Of a stretch of DNA of 12,186 bases, positions 1 through 6,004 are shown piece by piece. This DNA comes from CALBPI01 sp039187375 (lineage in GTDB: Bacteria; Pseudomonadota; Gammaproteobacteria; Steroidobacterales; Woeseiaceae), in NCBI GenBank assembly GCA_039187375.1, contig JBCCZN010000074.1, forward strand, positions 1 through 12,186, written 5' to 3'. The notes under the pieces were generated by a model, which was given only the letters and a program-made list of their open reading frames with translations, did not search any database and was not told the origin of the DNA. Every line of letters starts with the position of its first letter. The stretch's first letter is position 1. Position numbers and translations under genes: made by a program.

Positions 1-602
1 ACGCGCAGCGCCTCGTCTAGGGGCAATTGATACAAACGCGGCTCGCTATCGCGCTTGCTGAGGATGTAGATGGCATTGCCCCGTGCGTCGACTGCCATAC
101 TCTCGGCGTCACGCGCGCCATCGGGGTATATCAATGTCAATTTGCGAGCGACAGCCGTTCGTTTGTCGTTCGCTGCCGGTTCGGGCACAAACCACAAGGC
201 AATCGTGTCACGGCGCGCCAGATTGTCGCCAATGTCTGCAACGACGATCCAACTCTCACCGTTCAGACTAAAACTATCAAGATCTTCCCAGTCACCGTTG
301 CTGGCGTCACGGACATCCACTCTCGCGTAGCTCGTCTCGACGCGGTCGCCATCGGGCAGATCAACGGCGATAAGATCCGCCGGATTGCCTTGATCATTGA
401 TCATCCACAGTCGCTTTGCGGTGCGGTAGGAGATCGCCATGCCTGACGCTTCCGGCAGCATGGAGAAATTCAGCTCACCCAGAGACTCGGGACGGGCCAG
501 GGGAGCTAATGCCGGCGCAACGGGCTGGGAGGCGCAGGCGGATGCCAGCGTCAGCAGACCGACGATGGCCGCAACCGGCGAATTCAAACGTCGTCTATTC
601 AA
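1..602 (-). CDS. Putative secreted lipoprotein, beta-propeller-like, family not recognised (3' end outside window)
   Basis: The frame is open from a TTG at 602 to the window edge (200 codons plus two bases). I chose this start because it gives a short Arg-rich n-region (NRRR), a hydrophobic stretch at residues 10-20 and a lipobox-like LASAC with Cys at residue 23. AAGG lies about six bases upstream of the TTG. Ala rather than Leu at -3 makes the lipobox imperfect, and a second TTG at 587 is possible. The mature part has short hydrophobic strands ending in acidic turns: NDQGNP at 69-74, GDWEDLDSF at 103-111, VADIGDN at 121-127 and ARDAESMAVD at 163-172. This is the look of a beta-propeller or other repeated-strand fold. 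I do not recognise the family and assign no reaction. The start overlaps the amidohydrolase stop by 8 nt, so the two genes are probably co-transcribed and translationally coupled. Envelope location is inferred from the signal sequence. Confidence 0.75.
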   Translation of the reverse strand, partial: MNRRRLNSPVAAIVGLLTLASACASQPVAPALAPLARPESLGELNFSMLPEASGMAISYRTAKRLWMINDQGNPADLIAVDLPDGDRVETSYARVDVRDASNGDWEDLDSFSLNGESWIVVADIGDNLARRDTIALWFVPEPAANDKRTAVARKLTLIYPDGARDAESMAVDARGNAIYILSKRDSEPRLYQLPLDEALR

Positions 603-1884
603 CGTAGACCTTGCCGCCTTTCATCACGAATGCCATTTGCGTGAGCACCGCGATGTCCTCCAGTGGTGACTGCGCCGTGGCAACAATATCAGCATGTTTG
701 CCCTTTTCGATTGTCCCGAGCGAATCACTCATGTCTATGAGGTCAGCGGCGTTGACAGTTGCCGACACGAGAATGTCCATCGGTGCCATGCCGGCGTTGT
801 GCATCAGGATGGCCTCGCGGGCATTGGTGCCGTGTCGGGAAACACCACTGTCGGTGCCAAACGCGACCTTGACGCCTGCTTTATGGGCTTTTTCGAAATT
901 GCCTGCCATGTCCGCACCAACGCGTATTGCTTTTGCCTTGATTGCCGGGGTCATGAAGTCTGCGTTTTTTGCGATTTGCACCACGGTGTCACCGGCGATC
1001 AGTGTGGGCACAAGATAGGCTCCGCTTTTCTTGAACAGTTTGATCGCTTGCGGACCGGTGTAGCTGCCGTGTTCAATTGAGTGCACTCCGGCTTCGAGTG
1101 CTGCAACAATGCCGGCTTCATTGTGCGCGTGGCTGGCCACGCGTCGACCCATTCTCTCGGCGGCGAGAACCACTTCACGTAGCTCGTCCATTTCCATTTG
1201 TTGGCCGGTTCCAGTGGCGCGGTCGGTTAACACGCCGCCGGTCGAGGTTATTTTGATCAGATCGGCGCCGTATTTGATCGCATGGCGGGTTGCGCGGCGG
1301 CAGTCATACGGACCATCGCAAACGGTCGGCTGCGTCCAGTGTGTCATCAACTCGGGTTTGACGCCGCTGATGTCGGCATGGCCGCCCGTGATGCCAACCC
1401 CGCCGGCAGCGATGATACGCGGGCCGTCGACCCACCCCTTATTGATCGCATCGCGCATCGCATACATCGGCTGCGGATTACAACCGACATCGCGCACTGT
1501 CGTGAACCCGGCACGCAGTGTTTTCATCGCATAGTGCAAGCTGCGCATTTGCATCAGCTCATCAGACATCTTGAGCGTGTCGCGGTCATTGTTAGGGCCG
1601 AGCTCACCCTGAAGGTGCACGTGCATGTCCATCAGACCCGGCATGACAAAGTGATCGCGTAAGTCGATTACACGCGTACCTGCATCAAATTCACTGATCA
1701 TCAGGTAACCGCTTTCGATCGCAAGGATGCGGCCATCTTCGACGATGATGGTCTGTTCACGGACGGGCGCTTCGCCTGGCACCGCCAGCAAGGTACCGGC
1801 GTGAATCAGTGTTTTTTGTGCATGCGTCGGCGCGCTATAAAGGCCAGCCAAAACAATAACAAACAGCGCAAGTGTGCGGCTCAT
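595..1884 (-). CDS. Secreted metal-dependent amidohydrolase (imidazolonepropionase / Xaa-Pro dipeptidase-like)
   Basis: A 429-residue protein of the amidohydrolase superfamily, in the group of exported dipeptidase or imidazolonepropionase-like enzymes that hydrolyse amide bonds using one or two metals in a TIM barrel. Visible residues are HVH at 88-90 in strand 1, Lys211 in DLIKITSTGG (the usual carbamylated metal bridge), His252 and His254 in SHAH, His272 in EHGS, and Asp345 in FGTDSG. The C-terminal GTIEKGKHADIV returns to the small beta-domain. ATG 1884 is chosen over an upstream ATG at 1971: GGAG lies 7 nt before it and the protein then begins with a clean signal peptide (hydrophobic 5-17, likely cleavage after THA at residue 22). 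The product is therefore probably periplasmic. The substrate cannot be read from sequence; peptide hydrolysis is a family-level guess. It is followed by the overlapping lipoprotein gene and is divergent from ibpA. Confidence 0.93.
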   Translation of the reverse strand: MSRTLALFVIVLAGLYSAPTHAQKTLIHAGTLLAVPGEAPVREQTIIVEDGRILAIESGYLMISEFDAGTRVIDLRDHFVMPGLMDMHVHLQGELGPNNDRDTLKMSDELMQMRSLHYAMKTLRAGFTTVRDVGCNPQPMYAMRDAINKGWVDGPRIIAAGGVGITGGHADISGVKPELMTHWTQPTVCDGPYDCRRATRHAIKYGADLIKITSTGGVLTDRATGTGQQMEMDELREVVLAAERMGRRVASHAHNEAGIVAALEAGVHSIEHGSYTGPQAIKLFKKSGAYLVPTLIAGDTVVQIAKNADFMTPAIKAKAIRVGADMAGNFEKAHKAGVKVAFGTDSGVSRHGTNAREAILMHNAGMAPMDILVSATVNAADLIDMSDSLGTIEKGKHADIVATAQSPLEDIAVLTQMAFVMKGGKVYVE

Positions 1885-1901
1885 TGAGCATCTCCGGAAA
1901 C

Positions 1902-1920
1902 CATGCACGAACTGTGCATG
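1902..1920. repeat. Perfect 7-bp inverted repeat in the amidohydrolase leader
   Basis: CATGCAC and GTGCATG flank a 5-nt centre (gaact). The element sits 7 bp upstream of the amidohydrolase Shine-Dalgarno GGAG, inside its likely leader or promoter. It could be a small RNA hairpin or a dimeric repressor operator. The sequence alone does not distinguish these, and arms this short also occur by chance. Confidence 0.4.
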
Positions 1921-1945
1921 AGTTAGCGCGTTGTGGCCAGTCGGT

Positions 1946-1974
1946 CTTGAAAAAAATGCCATCGCATCCATCTC
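1946..1974 (+). promoter_or_regulatory. Sigma-32-like heat-shock promoter of ibpA
   Basis: CTTGAAA at 1946-1952 matches the full sigma-32 -35 consensus. After a 14-nt spacer counted from CTTGAA, ATCCATCTC at 1966-1974 resembles the -10 consensus CCCCATNTA, with the CCAT core and one T matching. Transcription would start near 1981, giving a leader of about 80 nt before the ibpA ATG. The -10 is imperfect, but the gene downstream is a canonical heat-shock gene and the spacing equals that of the grpE and dnaK promoters here. Confidence 0.65.
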
Positions 1975-1981
1975 TGTTTGT

Positions 1982-2056
1982 GTCGGAAGGAGGGTCTCTG
2001 ACGAGAGCTCCAGGGCGGATCGGCCCCCGACTTTAGTGATTGCTTCTTATGGAGAA
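1982..2056 (+). promoter_or_regulatory. ROSE-like RNA thermometer in the ibpA leader (predicted)
   Basis: The predicted leader folds by eye into a compact set of helices. A 5-bp stem (1982-1986 with 2027-2031) encloses two hairpins. Hairpin I is 1992-2011 with a GACG loop and one mismatch. Hairpin II is 2013-2026, GGGC paired with GCCC. A separate hairpin III hides the Shine-Dalgarno: UU (2040-2041) pairs with AA (2055-2056), G2042 bulges, and CUUC (2043-2046) pairs with GGAG (2051-2054) around a UUAU loop. UUGCU facing the purine-rich ribosome site with an unpaired G is the hallmark of ROSE elements, which precede many ibpA-type genes and melt on heating. The structure was drawn manually and no energy was computed. 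Confidence 0.6.
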
Positions 2057-2062
2057 TACGAG

Positions 2063-2515
2063 ATGAAAACGATTGACTTGACCCCGCTGTACCGCAGCAC
2101 CGTTGGTTATGACCGTCTGGCGAGTTTGCTGGATACCGCGCTACGTTCAGACACGGTCGGAACGGGCTACCCACCGTACAATATTGAAGTGACCGGCGAA
2201 GAGCGTTACGCCGTCACACTCGCTGTTGCCGGATTCGGTGAACAGGATCTGGAAATTAATGTCGAGAATGGTGTGCTGAGCGTTCGCGGACGCAAGCAGG
2301 ACCAGGCCGAGCGCCAGTTCCTGCATCAAGGCATCGCCAACCGTACATTCGAGCGTAAGTTCAACCTCGCAGAGTATGTCGAGGTGGTCGATGCTGCACT
2401 GGAAAACGGTCTATTAACGATTTCACTGCGCAAGGAGCTGCCCGAGGCGATGAAGCCTCGTAGCATCGCGATCAATGGCAAGCTTGCCACGATCGAGGCC
2501 GACAAAGCGGCCTAG
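2063..2515 (+). CDS. ibpA: Small heat-shock protein, Hsp20/IbpA family
   Basis: A 150-residue ATP-independent holdase chaperone of the bacterial class A (IbpA/IbpB) type. It binds unfolding proteins in the cytoplasm and hands them to DnaK and ClpB. The alpha-crystallin domain spans about 36-125, starting at PPYNIE and containing the diagnostic ENGLLTISL at 114-122. The C-terminal I-x-I anchor is IAI at 135-137, and the short N-terminal arm (TIDLTPLYRSTVGYDR) is typical of IbpA. ATG 2063 is chosen because GGAG at 2051-2054 lies 8 nt upstream and family proteins begin here; the frame stays open further upstream. It has its own sigma-32-like promoter, a thermometer-like leader and a strong terminator, so it is probably monocistronic and heat-inducible at both transcription and translation. 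Confidence 0.95.
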   Translation: MKTIDLTPLYRSTVGYDRLASLLDTALRSDTVGTGYPPYNIEVTGEERYAVTLAVAGFGEQDLEINVENGVLSVRGRKQDQAERQFLHQGIANRTFERKFNLAEYVEVVDAALENGLLTISLRKELPEAMKPRSIAINGKLATIEADKAA

Positions 2516-2541
2516 CGCACAGTTCACCTGAGCCGGTAACA

Positions 2542-2573
2542 GGCCCTGGCAGCTGCGGTTGCCAGGGCCTTTT
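2542..2573 (+). terminator. Rho-independent terminator of ibpA
   Basis: A perfect 10-bp stem, GGCCCTGGCA with TGCCAGGGCC, closes an 8-nt loop and is followed by TTTT then GTTATT. It begins 26 nt after the ibpA stop. Confidence 0.92.
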
Positions 2574-2590
2574 GTTATTCAGAAGCCTCG

Positions 2591-2619
2591 ACAACAAAAA
2601 CGCCACAACAAAAAACGCC
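2591..2619. repeat. Two-copy tandem repeat next to the ssrA terminator
   Basis: ACAACAAAAACGCC (2591-2604) is followed directly by ACAACAAAAAACGCC (2605-2619); the copies differ by one A. On the minus strand this duplicates the GGCG-plus-T-tract that ends the ssrA terminator, so a short slippage duplication of the terminator tail is likely. Confidence 0.6.
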
Positions 2620-2636
2620 GGCTTTGCGCCGGCGTT
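2607..2636 (-). terminator. Rho-independent terminator of ssrA
   Basis: On the minus strand AACGCCGGC pairs with GCCGGCGTT (2636-2628 with 2622-2614) around a 5-nt loop and is followed by TTTTGTT. It lies 8 nt beyond the tmRNA CCA end. The reverse direction has no comparable T-tract, so it serves ssrA rather than ibpA. Confidence 0.88.
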
Positions 2637-2644
2637 ATTTTGAG

Positions 2645-3003
2645 TGGTGGAGGCGGCCGGAATCGAACCGGCGTCCGCAAGCCCTCCGCTCTGAGCTCTA
2701 CATGCTTATTTCGTCTTTAATCTCACGACCGGCAACCCGACGAAAGGGGCGCACCGACCGCCAGTTCAGTTAAGGTTTTAACTATTGGGCCCCAAACATG
2801 CCCGCCAGCGATCTTGTGTGAATAACCCTCGGATCCGCACGCACAAGCACATATCGGGCGAAGGACAATCTACTGGTGTTTAGGCAGCGATTGCGTAGTT
2901 GTCGTCGTTTGCAACTATAAGTTTACAGCTGGTTTTACGAGGTAATCTGTGCCTCGGCATGCACCCAGAGGTTCGCGACCCACGTCGAAGCCATGTCGCC
3001 CCC
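2645..3003 (-). ncRNA. ssrA: Transfer-messenger RNA (tmRNA)
   Basis: A 359-nt one-piece tmRNA, which frees ribosomes stalled on broken mRNAs and tags the nascent peptide for proteolysis. The 5' end GGGGGCG pairs with CGCCUCC ahead of ACCA at the 3' end to form the 7-bp acceptor stem. The 3' part contains the T-arm GGTTCGATTCC, and CCA is encoded. The 5' domain has the familiar GACATGGCTTCGACG. The tag frame lies near the expected position, about 90 nt from the 5' end. It follows smpB on the same strand with 56 bp between them, has its own sigma-70-like promoter and ends in a strong terminator. RNase P and 3' exonucleases normally mature such transcripts. Confidence 0.97.
2880..2912 (-). other. 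tmRNA proteolysis-tag reading frame
   Basis: The resume codon GCA begins at 2912 and the frame ends with TAA at 2882-2880. It encodes ANDDNYAIAA, compared with ANDENYALAA in E. coli. The final AA that ClpX reads is kept; the preceding Leu is Ile here. The full tag on a rescued protein also carries the Ala from charged tmRNA. Confidence 0.95.
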
Positions 3004-3014
3004 GGTACATCACT

Positions 3015-3043
3015 AATATGCGCCCCGATTGCCCGTTTTTCAA
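3015..3043 (-). promoter_or_regulatory. Sigma-70-type promoter of ssrA
   Basis: Reading the minus strand, TTGAAA (3043-3038, five of six consensus positions) and CATATT (3020-3015, four of six) are separated by 17 nt. Transcription would begin near 3008, a few bases before the mature tmRNA 5' end at 3003, consistent with 5' processing by RNase P. The promoter fills the smpB-ssrA gap. Confidence 0.65.
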
Positions 3044-3059
3044 CGCTCGAGTGCACGTT

Positions 3060-3536
3060 TCAACCGTGCTTCAGGATGCGTTGTTTCTGTCGTTGCCAGT
3101 CACGATCCTTGGCGTCGGCACGTTTGTCGTGCTGTTTTTTGCCTTTGGCGTAGCCAACAGTCAGCTTCGCGCGGCCATTATTCCAGTGTAGATCCAGGGG
3201 TACTGCGGTGAAGCCCTTGCGCTCAACGGCGCCCACCAGACGATCGATCTGGTCCCGGTGCAGCAATAGCTTGCGGGTACGTGACGCCTCCGGTTTCACG
3301 TGGGTGGAAGCGGTCAAAAGCGGTGTAATGTTGGCATTGAACAGCCACGCCTCGCCATTGCGCAGTTTTACGTAACTCTCGGCGATTTGTGCCTTGCCGG
3401 CACGCAAGCTTTTGACCTCCCAACCTTGCAAAACAATGCCAGCCTCGAGTGTGTCCTCGATGAAGTAGTCATGGCGCGCCTTGCGATTCACCGCGATGAC
3501 ATTGTCCGGGGTTTTGGATTTCTTCTGCTTGGCCAT
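3060..3536 (-). CDS. smpB: SsrA-binding protein SmpB
   Basis: A 158-residue partner of tmRNA. It binds the tRNA-like domain, mimics the missing codon-anticodon stem in the ribosome and is essential for trans-translation. The core OB-fold shows NRKARHDYFIEDTLEAG at 17-33, the GWEVKSLRAGK block at 38-48, ASRTRKLLLHRDQI at 84-97 and VPLDLHWNNGRAKL at 112-125. The basic C-terminal tail (GYAKGKKQHDKRADAKDRDW at 128-147) is the segment that enters the mRNA channel. The length is normal for the family and ATG 3536 fits the usual N-terminus, although no good Shine-Dalgarno precedes it. The gene is directly upstream of ssrA, as expected, and divergent from the transporter-ratA unit. I see no convincing promoter in the shared 160-bp gap. 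Confidence 0.98.
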   Translation of the reverse strand: MAKQKKSKTPDNVIAVNRKARHDYFIEDTLEAGIVLQGWEVKSLRAGKAQIAESYVKLRNGEAWLFNANITPLLTASTHVKPEASRTRKLLLHRDQIDRLVGAVERKGFTAVPLDLHWNNGRAKLTVGYAKGKKQHDKRADAKDRDWQRQKQRILKHG

Positions 3537-3696
3537 GGCGGATTACGTTAGATAACGGTCAACTGTGTGTCGTAAACCTTTGAATCATACAGTGAGTGGG
3601 GAGTGTCTGCCGTAGCGAGACCAAGTTGTCAGCTGTGCCCAATTCGCGCACACTTCCGCTCCAATTCCAAAAACGGCCAACTGGGGAGTTATGGCC

Positions 3697-5103
3697 ATGA
3701 GCACACAATCGGGCACATCATCAAGCGGCCGCAGCTCACTGCACGGGCAGTGGTCGTCGCGACTGGCATTCATTCTTGCCGTGACAGGCTCTGCGGTCGG
3801 GCTGGGCAATATCTGGAAGTTTCCCTATGTTGCGGGTGACAACGGTGGCGGGGCGTTTGTCCTGATTTACCTGTTGTGCTGTGTGCTGGTCGGTCTGCCG
3901 ATCATGATGAGTGAGATCATTATCGGTCGTCGGGGCCGCCGCAACCCGATTGAGACGATGACGTTGCTGGGTGAGGAAGAGGGGTCTTCGCGACGCTGGG
4001 GTCTGGTCGGGCTGATGGGTGTGGTCGCCGGCGTGCTGATCCTGTCGTATTACAGCGTCATTGCTGGATGGTCGCTCGACTACGTAATCGAGAGCCTGAC
4101 CGGCGCCTTTCACAAACAAGACGCAGAAGGTGTTGCGGCTGTGTTCAGTGGTCTGACCGGCAGCTGGTGGCGTGTATTGATGTGGCATTCAATTTTTATG
4201 CTGCTGTCGGTGCTGGTCGTAGCGCGTGGCGTTGAGAAAGGACTCGAGAAAGCGGTCAAGTTTATGGTGCCGGGCCTGTTGGCGCTGATGCTGGTCTTGC
4301 TGGTGTATTCGATGACGACCGGATACTTTTTCGCTGGGGCCAAATTTTTGCTGACACCGGACTTTTCCAAGGTGACACTGGAGTCTGTGCTGTTGGCTTT
4401 GGGCCAGGCATTTTTTAGTCTGAGCATCGGCATGGGTGCGGTGATGGCGTACGGCGCCTATTTGCCGCAAAACACCTCGATTGCGAGTGCATCGATTACC
4501 GTTGTCATCGCGGACACATCCATTGCGCTGCTCTCTGCGCTGGTAATATTCCCTATTGTATTTGCCAATGGACTGGATACGGCCCAGGGTCCGGGGCTGG
4601 TGTTCGTCACCTTGCCGCTGGCATTCGGTGGTATGCCCGCTGGCGTCATTTTTGGCACGTTGTTTTTCGTGTTGCTGAGTTTCGCAGCACTCACCTCTGC
4701 AATCGGCTTGATGGAGCCGGCTGTGGCGTGGATTGTTGAGAAATTCGGCGTTACGCGTCGCGGTGCAGCCACCGTGGTGGGTATCGGCGTCTGGGTCGTC
4801 GGTATCGGTTCAGTTCTGTCTTTCAATGTCTGGTCAGGGGTGTCTGTCGGTCGCGGGACATTTTTCGACAATGTGGATTACCTGACCAGCAACATCATGC
4901 TGCCATTGGGTGGTGTGCTCATCACGATTTTCGCCGGTTGGATCATGAGCGCTAACTCCACATCATCAGAGCTCGGTACCAATGGCACGGTGTTTAAGTT
5001 GTGGCGCTTCCTTGCCCGTTTCGTTGCACCGGTCGGTGTCATCATCGTCCTGCTGAATGGCACCGGCATTTGGGATTGGTTCAAAGCGCAGTTGGGCGGT
5101 TGA
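3697..5103 (+). CDS. Sodium-dependent transporter, SLC6 / neurotransmitter:sodium symporter family
   Basis: A 468-residue inner-membrane symporter expected to couple Na+ entry to uptake of an amino acid or similar small solute by the LeuT mechanism. TM1 carries the signature GSAVGLGNIWKFPYVAGDNGG at 31-51, whose unwound centre binds ion and substrate. The TM6 region is FSLSIGMGAVMAYGAY at 240-255 and TM8 has SFAALTSAIGLMEP at 328-341. About 11 hydrophobic segments are visible, with a Ser-rich cytoplasmic N-terminus. ATG 3697 is preferred over ATG 3691 because GGGGAG at 3683-3688 is 8 nt away from it and only 2 nt from the other. The actual substrate is unknown. It ends 9 nt before ratA on the same strand, so the two are probably one operon. 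E. coli has no transporter at this position. Confidence 0.95.
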   Translation: MSTQSGTSSSGRSSLHGQWSSRLAFILAVTGSAVGLGNIWKFPYVAGDNGGGAFVLIYLLCCVLVGLPIMMSEIIIGRRGRRNPIETMTLLGEEEGSSRRWGLVGLMGVVAGVLILSYYSVIAGWSLDYVIESLTGAFHKQDAEGVAAVFSGLTGSWWRVLMWHSIFMLLSVLVVARGVEKGLEKAVKFMVPGLLALMLVLLVYSMTTGYFFAGAKFLLTPDFSKVTLESVLLALGQAFFSLSIGMGAVMAYGAYLPQNTSIASASITVVIADTSIALLSALVIFPIVFANGLDTAQGPGLVFVTLPLAFGGMPAGVIFGTLFFVLLSFAALTSAIGLMEPAVAWIVEKFGVTRRGAATVVGIGVWVVGIGSVLSFNVWSGVSVGRGTFFDNVDYLTSNIMLPLGGVLITIFAGWIMSANSTSSELGTNGTVFKLWRFLARFVAPVGVIIVLLNGTGIWDWFKAQLGG

Positions 5104-5112
5104 GTCGAACGG

Positions 5113-5541
5113 ATGCGGCGAGTGAATCGCAGCGCATTGGTGCCGTATTCGGCCGAACAGATGTTCGCGCTGGTAGACGGCATCGAGGATTATCCAGCGT
5201 TCCTGCCCTGGTGTGATCATGCCGAGGTGCATGAGCGCAATCAACAAATGGTGGTCGCAACGCTCGGTCTGAGTCGCGGCGGGGTCACACGGCGATTTAC
5301 GACACGAAACTACAATCAGGCACCAAAACGGATTGAATTAACACTGGTCGATGGACCATTCAGCCATCTGCGTGGCGAATGGTCGTTTGACCAATTAGGT
5401 GATGACGGCAGCAAAGTATCCCTCGACATCGAGTTTGATGTGTTATCCGCCATGCTCGGTGCGGTGCTAAGCCGAGTGTTTGAACAGACCTGCAACGAAC
5501 TTGTCGATGCGTTCACCCGACGTGCCGCCGACGTCTATTGA
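5113..5541 (+). CDS. ratA: RatA / COQ10-like START-domain protein
   Basis: A 142-residue protein of the polyketide cyclase/START group. In E. coli RatA was described as a toxin that blocks joining of ribosomal subunits; homologues such as COQ10 bind ubiquinone. Which role applies here is not decided by sequence. Family landmarks are the N-terminal VPYSAEQMFALVDGIEDYPAFLPWC (10-34), the central RFTTRN (61-66), LVDGPFSHLRGEW (78-90) and the C-terminal helix at 113-138 with RVFEQTCNELVDAFTRRA. It lies 9 nt after the transporter stop, with only a weak ribosome site, so coupling is likely. RnfH, the usual downstream partner in E. coli, is absent: only 12 bp separate ratA from the convergent bamE. 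Confidence 0.93.
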   Translation: MRRVNRSALVPYSAEQMFALVDGIEDYPAFLPWCDHAEVHERNQQMVVATLGLSRGGVTRRFTTRNYNQAPKRIELTLVDGPFSHLRGEWSFDQLGDDGSKVSLDIEFDVLSAMLGAVLSRVFEQTCNELVDAFTRRAADVY

Positions 5542-5553
5542 AGTGACGTTCGG

Positions 5554-5934
5554 TTACTCGGCGTCCTCTTCTTGCGGTTCACGAGAGCTACGTTTGAGAG
5601 GCGCTTCGTCGCGCTGCTCCAGTCGCGACACGACCCCATCCTCAAAATAGACGGTCAGAAACGCCTGTGTTGTAGGAGAGCGGCGCCCAATACGTTGGTA
5701 ATACACATAGTCCCACCGATCTGTGTGGAACGGATCATCGACCATTGGTGAGCCCAGCAGAAAGCGGACCTGGCTGGGCGTCATGCCAACCTTGACCTGA
5801 TCGACGTCGCCTGCTTCGGCGATATTGCCCTGTTGAATATTCAGGCGATATACGCAGCCGGAGCCGGCAGCGCCGGCGACTAGCAATGCGACCAGCAGCG
5901 CTCGGCGAGCTATTTGTGCGATCTGAATTTTCAT
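5554..5934 (-). CDS. bamE: Outer-membrane assembly lipoprotein BamE (SmpA)
   Basis: A 126-residue accessory lipoprotein of the BAM complex, which inserts beta-barrel proteins into the outer membrane. The signal peptide has a basic n-region, hydrophobic residues 12-23 and the acylation Cys at 27. The family core follows: CVYRLNIQQGN at 27-37, VKVGMTPSQVRFLLGSPMVDDPFH at 48-70, then RWDYVYYQR (73-81) and LTVYFEDGVV (93-102). ATG 5934 is chosen because GGTGA lies 4 nt upstream and the signal peptide starts there. Gly at -3 of the lipobox (AGSGC) is unusual, since Leu is the norm, but Cys27 aligns with the family. A charged tail (RSSREPQEEDAE) extends the C-terminus beyond the usual core. It is divergent from fur with 70 bp between them and convergent with ratA. 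Confidence 0.95.
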   Translation of the reverse strand: MKIQIAQIARRALLVALLVAGAAGSGCVYRLNIQQGNIAEAGDVDQVKVGMTPSQVRFLLGSPMVDDPFHTDRWDYVYYQRIGRRSPTTQAFLTVYFEDGVVSRLEQRDEAPLKRSSREPQEEDAE

Positions 5935-6004
5935 CGATTCACCGTCGATCCGAGTGGCGGAGCATGATACCGTAACCACAGTTTTTTTGGTGGAGCTGAT
6001 CGAC

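Noticed and set aside
27..446. 139-codon open frame on the plus strand
   Set aside because: It is antisense to the lipoprotein, which has a signal peptide and protein-like composition. The plus frame shows no domain, no ribosome site and no neighbours.
1083..1101. CIRCE-like inverted repeat GCACTC-N7-GAGTGC
   Set aside because: It lies inside the amidohydrolase coding region, the spacer is 7 rather than 9 nt, and the outer TTA/TAA bases are missing. It is explained by codons for a conserved stretch (EAG.HS).
1885..1971. N-terminal extension of the amidohydrolase to ATG 1971
   Set aside because: It would bury the signal peptide at residue 30 onward and run through the ibpA -35 region. ATG 1884 has a good GGAG and a normal export signal.
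3537..3696. Promoters for smpB and the transporter in the divergent gap
   Set aside because: Candidate hexamers such as TTTACG/TATCTA on the minus strand match the consensus too poorly to report as features. I see nothing else in this 160-bp gap.
5935..6004. Fur box for autoregulation in the bamE/fur gap
   Set aside because: Only a scrap (ATGATACC) resembles the GATAATGAT repeats, too little to call a site.
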